Assembly: GCF_028368935.1 (NCBI RefSeq)
Contig: NZ_JAQNDK010000002.1
Span: 744,001-808,000 of the forward strand
Reading direction: 5' to 3'
Source: Sorangium aterium
Lineage (GTDB): Bacteria; Myxococcota_A; Polyangia; Polyangiales; Polyangiaceae
DNA length: 64,000 nucleotides
Below, one piece after another: positions 52,870-63,351 of this stretch; the first letter of the stretch is position 1; each line of letters begins with the position of its first letter. The notes beneath the pieces were generated by a model. It did no database searches and was not told the origin of the DNA. It saw only the letters and a list, made by a program, of their open reading frames with translations. The translations under genes and the position numbers were made by a program.

Positions 52870-54141
52870 ATGAACCTGTTCTCGGAAGAGATGCGCCGCA
52901 ACCCTTACCCCGTGTACGACCAGCTCCGGAGCCGCTCTCCCGTGCTCCACTACCCGCCGTCCGACGCGTGGATGATCTTCGATTACGAGGGCGTGAAGCG
53001 GGCGCTCCACGATCACGAGGCGTTCAGCTCGGTCGTGTCGCCGCCGGGCACCAGGACCGCCGAGTGGCTCATCTTCTCGGACCCTCCGCGCCACACCAAG
53101 CTGCGCGCGATCGTCATGCGGGCCTTCACCCCGCGCGCGGTCGCGGGGCTCGAGCCGCGCATCCGGCGGCTGTCGCGCGAGCTCCTGGACCGGACGATCG
53201 AGAGCGGCCAGATGGACCTCGCCGAGGACTACACGGTCCCGCTCCCCCTCCTGGTGATCGCCGAGATGCTCGGCGCCCCGATTGCGGACCAGCCGCGGTT
53301 CAAGCGCTGGAGCGACGCGATCCTGGACCTCAGCTATACGGTCTCCGGCAGCGAGGAGGCGGCCCGGGCGCTCGTCGAGTTCACGGCGGTGACGGCCGAG
53401 ATGCAGGCCTACCTGAGAGGCCTCATCGAGCAGCGGCGGGCGGCGCCGGAGGATGATCTCCTGACCAGGCTCGTCGAGGCCGAGGTGGACGGAGAGCGGT
53501 TGAACGAGGACGAGATCCTGGGCTTCTTCCAGCTCCTCCTCGTGGCAGGCCACGAGACGACAACGAACCTGATCGGCAATGCGATGCTGTGTTTCCTCGA
53601 GAACCCGGACGAGCTCGCCCGCCTCCGGGCCGCGCCCGATCTGCTGCCCTCCGCGATCGAGGAGGTGCTGCGCTACCGCTCGCCGGTCCAGGCGATGTTC
53701 CGCGTGACGAGGCGCGATGTCCCGATGCACGGAAAGGTGATCCCGGCCGGCAAGGCGGTGCTGGCGATGATCGGCGCCGCGAACCGAGATCCGGAGCAAT
53801 TTCTCGACCCTGGCCGCTTCGATATCGGGCGCGATCCCAACCCGCACATCGCGTTCGGGCACGGCATCCACTTCTGCATCGGGGCGCCGCTCTCGCGCCT
53901 CGAGGCCAGGATCGCGCTCTCCGATCTGGTCGCGCGGCTCGGTGGCCTCGAGCTCGCCAGCGACGCGCCGTGGGAGCCGCGCCGGGCGATCCACGTGCAC
54001 GGCCCGACCCGCCTGCCCATCCGATTCACGCCAGGTCCGCGCCTCGGCGGCGCCCCGGGCCGTCAGGGCACCCGCAGCGAGGCGGCGATGTCGAGCAGCG
54101 GCGCGAGCGCCTTGTCGTCCGCGGCGCCGGCGAAGAGGTGA
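52870..54141 (+). CDS. Cytochrome P450
   Basis: This 423-aa soluble P450 has I-helix AGHETT (226-231), ExxR in EEVLRYR (about 265-269) and heme-binding FGHGIHFCIGAPL with Cys336. Lacking a membrane anchor, it uses separate redox partners, none of which are here. Its likely role is hydroxylation of a small molecule; no biosynthetic genes are adjacent. The body ends around LPIRFTPG (about residue 390). The last about 30 codons extend into the 3' end of the convergent lipoprotein gene and look non-homologous, so the natural stop may be missing. Confidence 0.92.
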   Translation: MNLFSEEMRRNPYPVYDQLRSRSPVLHYPPSDAWMIFDYEGVKRALHDHEAFSSVVSPPGTRTAEWLIFSDPPRHTKLRAIVMRAFTPRAVAGLEPRIRRLSRELLDRTIESGQMDLAEDYTVPLPLLVIAEMLGAPIADQPRFKRWSDAILDLSYTVSGSEEAARALVEFTAVTAEMQAYLRGLIEQRRAAPEDDLLTRLVEAEVDGERLNEDEILGFFQLLLVAGHETTTNLIGNAMLCFLENPDELARLRAAPDLLPSAIEEVLRYRSPVQAMFRVTRRDVPMHGKVIPAGKAVLAMIGAANRDPEQFLDPGRFDIGRDPNPHIAFGHGIHFCIGAPLSRLEARIALSDLVARLGGLELASDAPWEPRRAIHVHGPTRLPIRFTPGPRLGGAPGRQGTRSEAAMSSSGASALSSAAPAKR

Positions 54142-55258
54142 ACGTCAGGCCCTTGATCTTCGGGTGCGGCAGGATCGCCTCCGCCATGACGCGCGTGGGG
54201 CTCATGGGCCAGACTTGCCAGCTCATCGCCTTTCCGAACACCTTGCCTGGCCTGGGCGTGGGGGTCACCTTCGCCTCGTTCTGGTTGTACTGGAACGACG
54301 GGTGACCACCGACATAGATGCCTATCGCGGACTGCGGCGCGCCGAGCTCCACGGGCAATCGCAGGCGGTGCACCGTGAAGTCCGGGCCGCGCTGCGCGGT
54401 GGTGCTCGCGCCTGCCGGGACCTTCACGAGGAAGCTGTCCTCGCTGCCCTGTCCCTTGAGGGTGCGCTCTCCTCCGCCCGCGTCGAGGCGCCGCGGCCCC
54501 GCGCTCACGGTGGCGGCGATCGCGCGCGCGAAGGCCGTGCATCGGGGCAGCTCGCCGGGCGCCGCCGGCAGCGCGCCCGCGCCGGCCGCGAGCGCGCTGC
54601 AGCCCGCCGCGTCCTTCGCGGCTGGCGGATTGACGTAGAAGGCGAGCATCTGCGCGAAGCCGTCCGGGTGCAGGACGTACAGGACGAGCACCGGGATGGC
54701 GACGCTGCCGCGATCCGCGCTCTTGGGGAACACGGCCCAGGCCTTGAGTTGCTCGTCGGACACGCCGAGCGGCTCCACCGTGGCGCCGCCCCCGGGGAAG
54801 TCCGTGGCCGCCGCGGCGCGCACGCCGCCCTCGGGATCCTTTCCGCCGAGCGCGAAGAGCTCGTAGGCCATGATCACGAAGCGCTCGTCGCCGGCGTCGA
54901 GCACCACGCGGGTCTCGTCCTCGTCCGGCTCCGCCGCGGCCATGACCGAGCGCGCGCGCGCCTCGATCCGCGCCCCCTCGGGCAGCCGCACCGCGAGGCG
55001 ACCCGAGAGCAGCGAGGTGGCCGGCCGCTTGCCCAGGAAGTCGGTCGAGGGCGCTGCGGGCCCGGGCGAGGCCTGGGTCGGCGCGATGGGCGTCTCGCCC
55101 TGCGGCGCGGGCGCGGGCGCCTCGCCCTGCGCTCTGGCCGGCGCCTTGCCCGGCGCGCCGCCGCTGCCGGAGCATGCGGTGCAGGCGAGGAGGGCTCCGC
55201 AGGCAAGCGCGAGCACGAAGGGAAGGCGGGAGAGGCGGGCTCGACGCATGCGGTTCAT
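54026..55258 (-). CDS. Lipoprotein of unknown function, frameshifted near its C-terminus
   Basis: As sequenced, a 410-aa frame with a lipoprotein signal (LLACTAC), a Pro/Ala linker (about 30-70) and an otherwise unrecognised domain rich in beta pattern (GARIEARARSVMAAAEPDE, YVLHPDGFAQMLAFYVNPP, GIYVGGHPSFQYNQNE). Near 54145 one C appears to be missing (TTCACC for TTCCACC). With it restored, the C-terminus reads FHLFAGAADDKALAPLLDIA and stops at 54063. As read, the last about 35 residues are Arg/Ser/Pro nonsense. It is convergent with, and overlaps, the P450 end. Confidence 0.7.
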   Translation of the reverse strand: MNRMRRARLSRLPFVLALACGALLACTACSGSGGAPGKAPARAQGEAPAPAPQGETPIAPTQASPGPAAPSTDFLGKRPATSLLSGRLAVRLPEGARIEARARSVMAAAEPDEDETRVVLDAGDERFVIMAYELFALGGKDPEGGVRAAAATDFPGGGATVEPLGVSDEQLKAWAVFPKSADRGSVAIPVLVLYVLHPDGFAQMLAFYVNPPAAKDAAGCSALAAGAGALPAAPGELPRCTAFARAIAATVSAGPRRLDAGGGERTLKGQGSEDSFLVKVPAGASTTAQRGPDFTVHRLRLPVELGAPQSAIGIYVGGHPSFQYNQNEAKVTPTPRPGKVFGKAMSWQVWPMSPTRVMAEAILPHPKIKGLTFTSSPAPRTTRRSRRCSTSPPRCGCPDGPGRRRGADLA

Positions 55259-55483
55259 TGAGCGCGACCGTAAAGCACCGCTTGCCAGCGGGCAATCGCG
55301 CTCGCGGCCGCATGTCACGAGGCGCTGAGGGCGGCGCGCCGCGAGCGTCTCGTTGCATGGATGGCTCGGTCGCGCGGTCCTCCAGCGTTCCTGATGCCTG
55401 CGGAGCTGATGCACGCCGGCCTCACCCGTCCTGCTGTGCGGTCCGGCGATACAAGCGGACGCGCCGCGATGGACCGTCAGGTT

Positions 55484-55523
55484 CGCCGCGCCGCCGCGCC
55501 GCCGCGCCGCCGCGCCGCCGCGC
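55484..55523. repeat. Five tandem copies of CGCCGCGC
   Basis: An exact 8-bp unit is repeated five times in the 500-bp gap (55259-55758) between the lipoprotein and the next gene. Open frames across it are repetitive Ala/Arg shadows. Nothing else is seen in this gap. Confidence 0.85.
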
Positions 55524-55758
55524 CGACGAGCTCGTCTGGGCCGGGCTGGCGCGTCGTGCGTGGCGCACGGCCGACGATGAGGGGAGGACCGCGGCGTCAT
55601 CGCCGCTCCTCGCACCGTGGCACCACCATTGCTGGATGTGATGGCGCCGATGCCGCTGGCGCCGACAGCATGAACGACGCTGCGACGCTGACGGCGCCCG
55701 GCGGACCGCCGTCCCGCGGCCGAGGTCGGCGACGGGATGGGCAGGCATGGAGGATTCG

Positions 55759-56478
55759 ATGAAAGACCAGACCTCCGTCGAGGTTTTTGTTCCACGTGAG
55801 ATGTCCTGGGATCAGAGACAGCAGCTCATCGACGAGCTCTATGGCTTACGCCGCGTGATCTTCGAGGGTGCGCAGAGGGAGAAGAGCTTCGCCACCCACG
55901 TCATCGACGCTGGCGCGGAGCACGGCGCCGTCGTGGTCCACAGGGGCGCTGACAGCCAGATCACCGGCTACTTCGCGGTTCAGATCATGGATCCGGAGCC
56001 TTCCGGCCCGCAGATCGCGATCTTCCGTGGCGAGTCCGGGGCGCTCGGCGAGCACGCCGGCGACGATGACGTCCTCCGCCACGTCCTTTTGCGCCTGATC
56101 CGGTACATGCTCGCCCACCCGGGTCGACCCGTGTTTTGCCTGTGCTCGGTGGCTCACCCGTCGAGCTATGCGCTGTTCTCGCGCTTCGTCGACATCGCGC
56201 GCACGAGCCCGCCGGAGGGCGCGGACGAGCTCATGTCCAGGCTCGCCTCCTCGTTCGACCCGGAGGCGAACGATCGAGGTGGCCCGTTCGTCTTCGAGGT
56301 CGGGCAGACGGCGGCCGAGCCGGCGGGCGGCTGCGACTTCCTGCACGTCTACGAGAACCCCTCGGCGCGCCCCGGCGCTGCGGAGGAGCGCGGGCTCGTC
56401 ACGCTCGTGCCGCTGCGCCTCGGCGGCATGCTGCGCGCTGCAGTGCGCTGCGCGCCGCCGGAGGCGAAGCGCTGGTAG
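55759..56478 (+). CDS. Hypothetical protein, 239 aa, possibly GNAT-like
   Basis: No family is recognised with confidence. GGAGGA lies about 5 bases before the ATG at 55759, which I prefer to the ATG four codons upstream. The first half (MSWDQRQQLIDELYGLRRVIFEG, GAVVVHRGADSQITGYFAVQI) resembles the first strands of acyl-homoserine-lactone synthase or GNAT acyltransferases. There is no signal peptide. It is convergent with hisC, with 16 bases between. Confidence 0.7.
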   Translation: MKDQTSVEVFVPREMSWDQRQQLIDELYGLRRVIFEGAQREKSFATHVIDAGAEHGAVVVHRGADSQITGYFAVQIMDPEPSGPQIAIFRGESGALGEHAGDDDVLRHVLLRLIRYMLAHPGRPVFCLCSVAHPSSYALFSRFVDIARTSPPEGADELMSRLASSFDPEANDRGGPFVFEVGQTAAEPAGGCDFLHVYENPSARPGAAEERGLVTLVPLRLGGMLRAAVRCAPPEAKRW

Positions 56479-56494
56479 CGCGCCACTCGCCGGG

Positions 56495-57577
56495 TCAGGC
56501 CAGCACGTCGGACAGGCTGTCGAGGAATCGCTGGTTCTCGCGCTCGGTGCCGATGGTGACCCGCAGGCTCGTCGGCAGGTTGCCGAAGGGCCGCACGATG
56601 ACGCCCTTCCGCAGCAGGGCGTCGTACACGGGGCGCGCCGGCCGCCCGACGTCCACGAGCACGAAGTTCGCCTGGCTCGGCGCCACCGACAGCCCGAGCC
56701 GCGTGAGCTCGCGCGTGAGCCGGTCGCGCTCGCGGAGGTTCAGCGCGCGGCTCTTCTCGATGTGCTCGGCGTCGTCGAGCGCCGCGACGGCGGCCGCCTG
56801 CGCCAGCGCGCTCACGTTGAACGGGGCGCGCACCCGGTTGATGTAGTCGATGAGCTGGGCCGGGCCCACGGCGTAGCCGACGCGGAAGCCCGCAAGGCCG
56901 TAGATCTTCGAGAAGGTGCGGAGCACGAGCAGCCGCTCGCGGAGCCCGCGGAGGCGCAGGGAGTCCGGGAAATCCGGCGCGTCCGTGTACTCGATGTACG
57001 CCTCGTCCATGACCACGATCACCTCGGGCGGGACCTCCCTGAGCAGGCGCTCGACCGCGGCGCGGCCGACGTGCGTGCCCGTCGGGTTGTTCGGGTTCGC
57101 GATGAACAGGAGGCGCGTCTTCGGCGTGACGGCCGCGGTCATGGCCTCGAGGTCGTGCCGCAGGTCGCGCAGCGGTACGGCCGTGAACGGGACGCCGTAG
57201 GCGAGCGAGGCGAGCTTGTAGACGACGAAGGCCGGGTCGGCGAACACGATGTGCGACCCGGGCGTCGCGAAGGTGTGCACGATCAGGTCGAGGAGCTCGT
57301 TCGAGCCGTTTCCCTGGACGATCTCCTCCATCGTGACGCCGTGGACCGCCGCGAGCCGCTCGCGCAGCCGGTAGGCCGCGCCGTCCGGGTAGAGGTGCAC
57401 GTTCGCGAGCGCCTGGCGCGCCGCCTCGAGGGCGCGCGGGCTCGGGCCGAGCGGATTCTCGTTCGAGGCGAGCTTCACGGCGTCCGTCACGCCGAGCTCG
57501 CGCGCGAGCTCGTCGAGAGGCTTCCCTGTCTCGTACGGCGCAAGCAGCTCGACGGAGGGCAGGACTATCGCAGACAT
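56495..57577 (-). CDS. hisC: Histidinol-phosphate aminotransferase
   Basis: This 360-aa PLP enzyme catalyses the transamination of imidazole acetol phosphate in histidine biosynthesis. The family residues are clear: NENPLGPSP, NGSNELLD, NPNNPTG (Asn163), DEAYIEY (Asp191, Tyr194) and the Schiff-base Lys224 in FSKIYGLAGFRVGY. The start at 57577 matches the family length; the longer frame to 57724 is a shadow of the kinase gene region. hisZ is in this window 23 kb away, so the his genes are dispersed. Confidence 0.93.
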   Translation of the reverse strand: MSAIVLPSVELLAPYETGKPLDELARELGVTDAVKLASNENPLGPSPRALEAARQALANVHLYPDGAAYRLRERLAAVHGVTMEEIVQGNGSNELLDLIVHTFATPGSHIVFADPAFVVYKLASLAYGVPFTAVPLRDLRHDLEAMTAAVTPKTRLLFIANPNNPTGTHVGRAAVERLLREVPPEVIVVMDEAYIEYTDAPDFPDSLRLRGLRERLLVLRTFSKIYGLAGFRVGYAVGPAQLIDYINRVRAPFNVSALAQAAAVAALDDAEHIEKSRALNLRERDRLTRELTRLGLSVAPSQANFVLVDVGRPARPVYDALLRKGVIVRPFGNLPTSLRVTIGTERENQRFLDSLSDVLA

Positions 57578-57707
57578 AGCGCGCACCCTATCACACCTTG
57601 GCCGTGGGGAGTGAGCCGGCTCGCAGGCGCCCTGCCGCGGGTTCGTCGCCGGGAGTCGCCGGGATCTGGCCTCGCCCATGGGGCTCCGTGTGATACTCGC
57701 CGTCCCG

Positions 57708-60700
57708 ATGAAACCCGGGGACATCGTCGCCGACCGCTTCTTGATCGAGCGCCTCGCCGGGTCGGGCGGGATGGGCTCCGTTTACCGCGCTCTCGACCGG
57801 CACACCGGCGAGACGGCGGCGCTCAAGGTCATGTCGGGCCGCGGCCTCGAGCACGGCGAGCGCTTCGCGCGCGAGGCGCAGGTGCTCGCCGAGCTGCGGC
57901 ACCCCGGCATCGTCCGGTACATCGCGCAGGGCGCCACCGAGAGCGGCGAGCCCTGGCTCGCGCTCGAGTGGCTGGAGGGCGAGAGCCTCGGCGACCGGCT
58001 GCGCCGGCGCGGGCTCACCATCGCCGAGAGCGTCACGCTCGGCCTCCGGATCGCCGAGGCGCTCGCCGAGGCGCACCGCAACAACGTCGTCCACCGCGAC
58101 CTCAAGCCGAGCAACCTGTACCTCGTCGACAAGTCGGTCGAGCAGGTCAAGCTCCTCGACTTCGGCATCGCCCGCCTCACGTCGCTCGCGCCCCTCACGA
58201 TGACCGGCGTCGTCATGGGCACGCCGTTCTACATGGCGCCGGAGCAGGCGCGCGGCGAGCGCGACGTCGGCACCCAGGCCGACGTGTTCGCGCTCGGCTG
58301 CGTCCTGTTCCACTGCCTCACCGGGCGCCCGCCGTTCATCGGCGACGACATCCACACCGCCCTCCTCCGCGTCGTGCTCGACGAGGCGCCGCGCCTCCGC
58401 GACCTGCGCGCCGACGTCCCCGAGAACGTCGACATGGCCGTCGCGCGCATGCTCGCCAAGGCCCCGGCGGAACGGCCCGCGAACGGCGCCGCCGTGGCGC
58501 TCGAGCTGCTCCGCGTCGGCGAGATCAAGAGCACCCCTCCCGCGCCCGTGAGCCGGCGCGCGAGCGCGCTCACGACCGGCGAGCGGCGCACGCTGTGCCT
58601 GATGCTCGCGCGCGTGGGGGCGCCGGAGGCCCCCTCGTGGCAGGGGCCCACCATGCCGATGACGCTCCCGATGACGGTGCCCCTCGCGCGCACCGTCCCG
58701 GAGGACGAGGTGAAGCGCGTGGCGTCGCGCTTCGGCGGGGCCTTGCAGACGCTTGCCGACGGGCTCCTGCTCATCACGCTCGAGGGGCGCGGCCTCATCA
58801 CGGACCAGGCCGCCCGCGCGGCGCGGTGCGCGATCGAGGTGCGGGACCTCCTGCCCGGCGTGCAGATGGCCCTCGTCGCCGGCCGCGGCTCCGCCGACGA
58901 CCGGCTCCCGATGGGGCCCACCATCGACCGCGCCGTGCGGCTGCTCGACCGCGCCGAAGGCGGGTCGATCCGCCTCGACGAGGTGATGGCCGGCCTGCTC
59001 GACGCCCGCTTCGAGGTCGGCGGCGACGCGACCGGCCTCGTGCTCCGCGCCGAGCGCGACCTCGTCGAGGCCGCGCGGACGCTGCTCGGGCGCACGACGC
59101 CGTTCGTGGGGCGCGACCACGAGCTCGCCATCCTCGACGCCGTGCTCGACGAGTGCGTCTCCGAGCCGACCGCGCGCGCGGTGCTCATCACGGCGCCCGC
59201 GGGGCTCGGCAAGAGCCGGCTGCGCTACGAGTTCTTGCGCCGCGTCGAGGAGCGCAAGGACCGGGTGCAGGTCTGGCTCGGCCACGCCGACCCGATGAGC
59301 GCCGGCTCGCCCTTCGGGATGCTGCGCCAGATGCTCCGCCGCGAGGCCGGGCTCTCCGGCGGCGAGCCGCAGGAGGTCCGCGAGCAGCGCCTCCGCGCCC
59401 GCGTGGGCCGGTACCTGAGCGACGCCGACCTCGACCGCGTGACCGAGTTCCTCGGTGAGGTGGCGCGGATCCGCTTCTCCGACGAGGGCAGGGTGGAGCT
59501 GCGCGCCGCGCGGAGCGACCCGATGCTCATGGGCGACCAGATCCGCCGCGCCTTCGAGGACTTCGTGCTCGCCGAGTGCCGGGCCGAGCCGGTGCTCCTC
59601 GTGCTCGAGGATCTCCAGTGGGGCGACGTGCCCACGGTGAAGCTCATCGACGCGGCCCTCGCGCTCCGCGACCAGCCGCTCATGGTGCTCGCGCTGGCGC
59701 GGCCGGAGGTCGAGACCGTCTTCCCCAAGGTGTGGGTCTCGCGAGGCGTCCAGGAGATCCGGCTGCGCGAGATCGGGCGGCGGGGGAGCGAGCGGCTCGT
59801 GCGCGAGGTGCTCGGCGACGCCGTGACGCCCGACCTCTGCGCGCGCCTGTGCGAGCGGGCCGGCGGCAACGCGTTCTACCTGGAAGAGCTCATCCGCGCC
59901 GCCGCCTCGGGCCGGACCGAGGCGCTCCCCGAGACGGTGCTGTCGATGGTGCAGGCCCGCCTCGAGTCGCTCGACGGCGAGGCGCGTCGGGTGCTCCGGG
60001 CCGCGAGCGTGTTCGGCCAGAAGTTCTGGCGCGGGGGGCTGATGGCGCTGCTCGGCGGCGAGCGCCGCGCCCCCCAGGTGGACGGCTGGCTCGCGGTGCT
60101 CGTCGATCGCGAGCTCATCGCGCGGCGGGGCGAGGGCAAGTTCCGGAGCGAGGACGAGTACGCGTTCCGGCACGCGCTCGTGCGCGAGGCGGCGTACGCG
60201 ACGCTCACGGACGAGGATCGCGCGCTCGGCCACCTGCTCGCCGGCGAGTGGCTGGACGCGGCCGGCGAGCGCGACGCGGCGCTGCTGGCGGACCACTTCG
60301 AGCGCGGCGGCGACGCCGAGCGCGCGGTCGTCTGGTTCCGGCGCGCGGCGGAGCAGGCGCTCGGGGCGAACGACTTCCGCGCCGCGATCCAGCGCGCCGA
60401 GCAGGGGGCCGCGAGCGCCGACGTGGACGGGGAGTTCTTCGCGGCGCTGCGCCTCGTCCAGGCCGAGGCGCACAAGTGGCTCGGCGAGGCGTCCCAGGCC
60501 GAGCGGTGCGCCGTCATGGCGATGCGGGGCTTCCCCCGGAAGAGCGCGCTCTGGTACGCGGCGGCCGGGGAGGCCGCGTCGATGCGCGTGCGCCTCGGCA
60601 TGGGCGACCGGCTCGCGGATCTCGTCGAGGAGCTCCGGGGGGCCGGCCCGGGCAGCGGGGACCGCGGCTCGTGGATCGACGTCGGGGAGGCGACCGGCGC

Positions 60701-61649
60701 CTCCGTGAGCGCGCTGGCGCGCATCGCGGGGTCGCTCCTGCACGGGGGCCAGTACGCCGCGGCGGAGGAGATCGTGCAGGAGCTCGCGCGGGTGGCGATG
60801 CCGCTCGCCGAGCGCGACGCGGCGGTGGCGGCGCGCATCCACGCGCTCCGGGCGTCGCGGGCGCTGTGCTACGGCGACCCTGCGGCGTCGCTCGCGTGCA
60901 CGGAGCAGAGCATCCCCGCCTACCTCCAGACAGGCGACCTCAGGAACGCGTGCCTGAGCCGCGTGAACGCGGCGCACTGCCTGCTGCAGCTCGGCGTGTA
61001 CGGCCGCGCCGAGGCCGAGCTGCGCGACGCGCTCGCGGAGGCGGGGCGGATCGGGCTCTACAACGTGGCGGCGTTCGCCAAGCAGAACCAGGGCCTGCTC
61101 TGGATCCAGCAGGGCGATCTCGGCGCGGCGCGCGCGGCGACGGCCGAGGCGATCGACGCCTTCGTGGCGCAGGCGAACCGGCGGCAGGAGGCGCGGTCGC
61201 GGGCGTACCTCGCGGCGATCCTGACGCGGCTCGGCGACCTCGACGCGGCGGACAACGAGGCGGGCGCGGCCGTGGCGATGCTGGCGCACGTGCCGACGCT
61301 CCAGGCGCACGCGCTCTCGGTGCGCGCGCGGGTGCTGCTCGAGCAGGGCCGGGCAGAGGAGGCGCTCGAGGCGGCTCGGCGCGGGCTCGGTCTGCTCGTG
61401 TCGGTCGGCGGGACCGAGGAGGGCGAGGCGCAGATCCGGCTCGTGTATGCCGAGTCGCTCCGCGCCTGCGGCCACCACGAGGCGGCGCGCGAGGCGATCA
61501 CGGTGGCGATGCAGCGGCTCGTCGCGCGGGCGCAATGGATCCAGGACCCGGCGCGGCGGCAGAGCTTTTGCCAGGCCGTGCCGGAGAACGCCAAGACGTT
61601 CGCGCTGGCGGCGCTCTGGCAGCAAGAAGCGGAGCCCACCCTGCAGTGA
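57708..61649 (+). CDS. PknK-like Ser/Thr kinase fused to an AAA ATPase and TPR array
   Basis: A protein of about 1,313 aa (1,323 if it starts at the ATG at 57678; the family usually begins MKPGDxVADRF). A kinase domain (about 7-270) has [15 protein letters not shown] and LDFG. A degenerate cyclase-like segment (about 290-450) is followed by an NB-ARC/STAND-type ATPase with Walker A APAGLGKS and Walker [12 protein letters not shown] long helical TPR-like array runs to the end (about 860-1310). The kinase part is complete. It is divergent from hisC by about 130 bp. A role in relaying stress or developmental signals is inferred from the family. Confidence 0.88.
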   Translation: MKPGDIVADRFLIERLAGSGGMGSVYRALDRHTGETAALKVMSGRGLEHGERFAREAQVLAELRHPGIVRYIAQGATESGEPWLALEWLEGESLGDRLRRRGLTIAESVTLGLRIAEALAEAHRNNVVHRDLKPSNLYLVDKSVEQVKLLDFGIARLTSLAPLTMTGVVMGTPFYMAPEQARGERDVGTQADVFALGCVLFHCLTGRPPFIGDDIHTALLRVVLDEAPRLRDLRADVPENVDMAVARMLAKAPAERPANGAAVALELLRVGEIKSTPPAPVSRRASALTTGERRTLCLMLARVGAPEAPSWQGPTMPMTLPMTVPLARTVPEDEVKRVASRFGGALQTLADGLLLITLEGRGLITDQAARAARCAIEVRDLLPGVQMALVAGRGSADDRLPMGPTIDRAVRLLDRAEGGSIRLDEVMAGLLDARFEVGGDATGLVLRAERDLVEAARTLLGRTTPFVGRDHELAILDAVLDECVSEPTARAVLITAPAGLGKSRLRYEFLRRVEERKDRVQVWLGHADPMSAGSPFGMLRQMLRREAGLSGGEPQEVREQRLRARVGRYLSDADLDRVTEFLGEVARIRFSDEGRVELRAARSDPMLMGDQIRRAFEDFVLAECRAEPVLLVLEDLQWGDVPTVKLIDAALALRDQPLMVLALARPEVETVFPKVWVSRGVQEIRLREIGRRGSERLVREVLGDAVTPDLCARLCERAGGNAFYLEELIRAAASGRTEALPETVLSMVQARLESLDGEARRVLRAASVFGQKFWRGGLMALLGGERRAPQVDGWLAVLVDRELIARRGEGKFRSEDEYAFRHALVREAAYATLTDEDRALGHLLAGEWLDAAGERDAALLADHFERGGDAERAVVWFRRAAEQALGANDFRAAIQRAEQGAASADVDGEFFAALRLVQAEAHKWLGEASQAERCAVMAMRGFPRKSALWYAAAGEAASMRVRLGMGDRLADLVEELRGAGPGSGDRGSWIDVGEATGASVSALARIAGSLLHGGQYAAAEEIVQELARVAMPLAERDAAVAARIHALRASRALCYGDPAASLACTEQSIPAYLQTGDLRNACLSRVNAAHCLLQLGVYGRAEAELRDALAEAGRIGLYNVAAFAKQNQGLLWIQQGDLGAARAATAEAIDAFVAQANRRQEARSRAYLAAILTRLGDLDAADNEAGAAVAMLAHVPTLQAHALSVRARVLLEQGRAEEALEAARRGLGLLVSVGGTEEGEAQIRLVYAESLRACGHHEAAREAITVAMQRLVARAQWIQDPARRQSFCQAVPENAKTFALAALWQQEAEPTLQ

Positions 61650-61980
61650 GGCCGCGAGTCGCGGCCGCGCTGCGGACGGAAGAGCTGAAGAGCTCATGTG
61701 TGCTGGCTCGCCCGGCTGCGCCGGCGGGCGAGGGCGACGCGCAGCGCGTATGTCACCGCGCCCCGGTGAGCGCGTCGAGCTGAGCCGTTGTCATGAGGAG
61801 TTCACTCACGCCATCTCCGCGGTAACCAATCGTGGCTGCGGGTGGAGGAGCGTGTGCAACGTGTGGGTGGGGCGTGGGTAGGGCGTGCGCGGGGCGTGGG
61901 TGGCGCGTGCGTGGGGAAGCGGCGACCCGGCCGCGGTTGCTTGACTGTGTGGCCGAGGTTCGAAAGAATCCTCAGCAGCC
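61650..61980. other. 331-bp gap with a G-rich run on the plus strand
   Basis: No gene is supported. The plus strand carries GGGTGGGGC-GTGGGTAGGG at 61865-61883, which fits a four-tract G-quadruplex, plus further G-runs to 61916. Otherwise it is the upstream region of the CapK-type ligase gene. Confidence 0.5.
61865..61883 (+). other. Potential G-quadruplex upstream of the CapK-type gene
   Basis: Four runs of three or more G (65-67, 69-72, 76-78, 81-83 within 618xx) have loops of 1, 3 and 2 bases, about 100 bases before the start codon and on the coding strand. Two more G-runs lie just downstream. Formation and any effect on expression are untested. Confidence 0.45.
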
Positions 61981-63351
61981 ATGTATTCAGCCCTCTTTCG
62001 GAACGTGCTCTTTCCGTTTTACGAGACGAAACTCCGAGGGAGAGCCACGCTGGCCTACCTGGGGGAGCTGGAGCGGTCCCAGTGGCGTCCGGAGCGCGAG
62101 CTCAGGGAGCTCAACTGGAGAAAGATGCTGGCGGCCCTCCGCTTTGCCGAGCAGAGCGTGCCCTTCTACCGGCGCCGCTTCGCCGAATACGGGGTGCGGG
62201 TCAAGGACGTGCACGCGCCCGAGGATCTCGCGCGCTTTCCGGTGTTGACCAAAGCCGATCTCCGCGCGCACGGCAGCGAGCTCATCGCTGATGGGTGGCG
62301 CGGCAAGCTCTTCAGGAGCGGTACGGGCGGATCGACCGGAGAGCCGGCGCGCTTCTTTTACGATCACACGACATACGAGTGTAGAAGCGCCGCGGCCCTG
62401 CGCTCCGACGCGTGGGCCGGCGGCCGGATCGGGGACAAGGAGCTGTACATCTGGGGGATTCCGACCCTGGAGCCCCGCTGGAAGAAGGCGAAGCGCACGC
62501 TGCACGAGGCGCTGATTCGGAAGAAGACGGTCAGCGCGTGGAACCTGGCGGAGGAGCGGCTCGCGGGGGTGGTGGACGAGATCCGGCGCTACCAGCCGAA
62601 CCTCGTTGTGGGGTACACGAGCCCACTCTACTACACGGCGCGCTATGCGCTCGAGACCGGGCACCGGCTGCCCACGCCGAAGGGGATCATCGCGACGGCG
62701 GAGCGGCTGTTCCCTCACCAGCGCGAGGTGATCGAGCGGGCGTTCCAGGCGCCGGTCTACGACCGTTATGGATGCAGGGAGATGATGCTGATCGGCGCGG
62801 AGTGTGAGCGCCACGAGGGCAAGCACCTCAACATCGAGAACGTCTTCCTCGAGGTGGTGCGCGGCGGCCGGCACGCGCGGCCCGGCGAGCCGGGCGAGGT
62901 GATCCTGAGCGATCTCGTGTGCCGGTCGATGCCGCTGATCCGTTACAAGAACGAGGATGTGGTGGTCGCGGCCGACAAGGCCTGCTCCTGCGGCCGCGGG
63001 CTGCCGCTGCTCGCCTCGGTCGAGGGGCGGGTGCTCGACATGATCGTCGGGACGGACGGCCAGCTCCTCTCGTCCGTGTTCTTCCCCTACTTCTTCAAGG
63101 ACAATCCGACGGTGGAGCGGTATCAGGTCCACCAGGACAAGACGCGGGCGATCACGATCAAGATCATCCCTGGCGAGGGGTACGGGCCGGAGACGTCGCA
63201 GGCCATCGAGCGCGATCTGCGCCGGTTCCTCGGGGAGCGGGCGGACATCCGGGTGCAGCTCGTCAGCGACATCCCGGTCACATCGGGCGGCAAGTTCCGC
63301 TTCACCATGACCGAGGTGCCGATCGAGTTCGGCCGCGAGGCCGCGGCATGA
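61981..63351 (+). CDS. CapK/PaaK-like AMP-forming ligase family protein
   Basis: This 456-aa protein is of the phenylacetate-CoA-ligase/CapK group, often found in polysaccharide or natural-product clusters. It shows the AMP-binding signature SGTGGSTGEPARFFYD (about 112-127), the YGCREMMLIG segment, and GEVILSDLVCRSMPLIRYKNEDVV. A C-terminal domain follows, with Lys/Arg in SGGKFRFT. A Cys-containing stretch (ADKACSCGRGLP) is typical of the group. The acceptor is unknown. The stop overlaps the next glycosyltransferase start by ATGA, so the two act together. There is no strong ribosome site. Confidence 0.88.
   Translation: MYSALFRNVLFPFYETKLRGRATLAYLGELERSQWRPERELRELNWRKMLAALRFAEQSVPFYRRRFAEYGVRVKDVHAPEDLARFPVLTKADLRAHGSELIADGWRGKLFRSGTGGSTGEPARFFYDHTTYECRSAAALRSDAWAGGRIGDKELYIWGIPTLEPRWKKAKRTLHEALIRKKTVSAWNLAEERLAGVVDEIRRYQPNLVVGYTSPLYYTARYALETGHRLPTPKGIIATAERLFPHQREVIERAFQAPVYDRYGCREMMLIGAECERHEGKHLNIENVFLEVVRGGRHARPGEPGEVILSDLVCRSMPLIRYKNEDVVVAADKACSCGRGLPLLASVEGRVLDMIVGTDGQLLSSVFFPYFFKDNPTVERYQVHQDKTRAITIKIIPGEGYGPETSQAIERDLRRFLGERADIRVQLVSDIPVTSGGKFRFTMTEVPIEFGREAAA

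Noticed and set aside
55259-55758. Ala/Arg-rich short genes in the 55.3-55.7 kb gap
   Set aside because: They are by-products of the 8-bp tandem repeat and general G+C bias.
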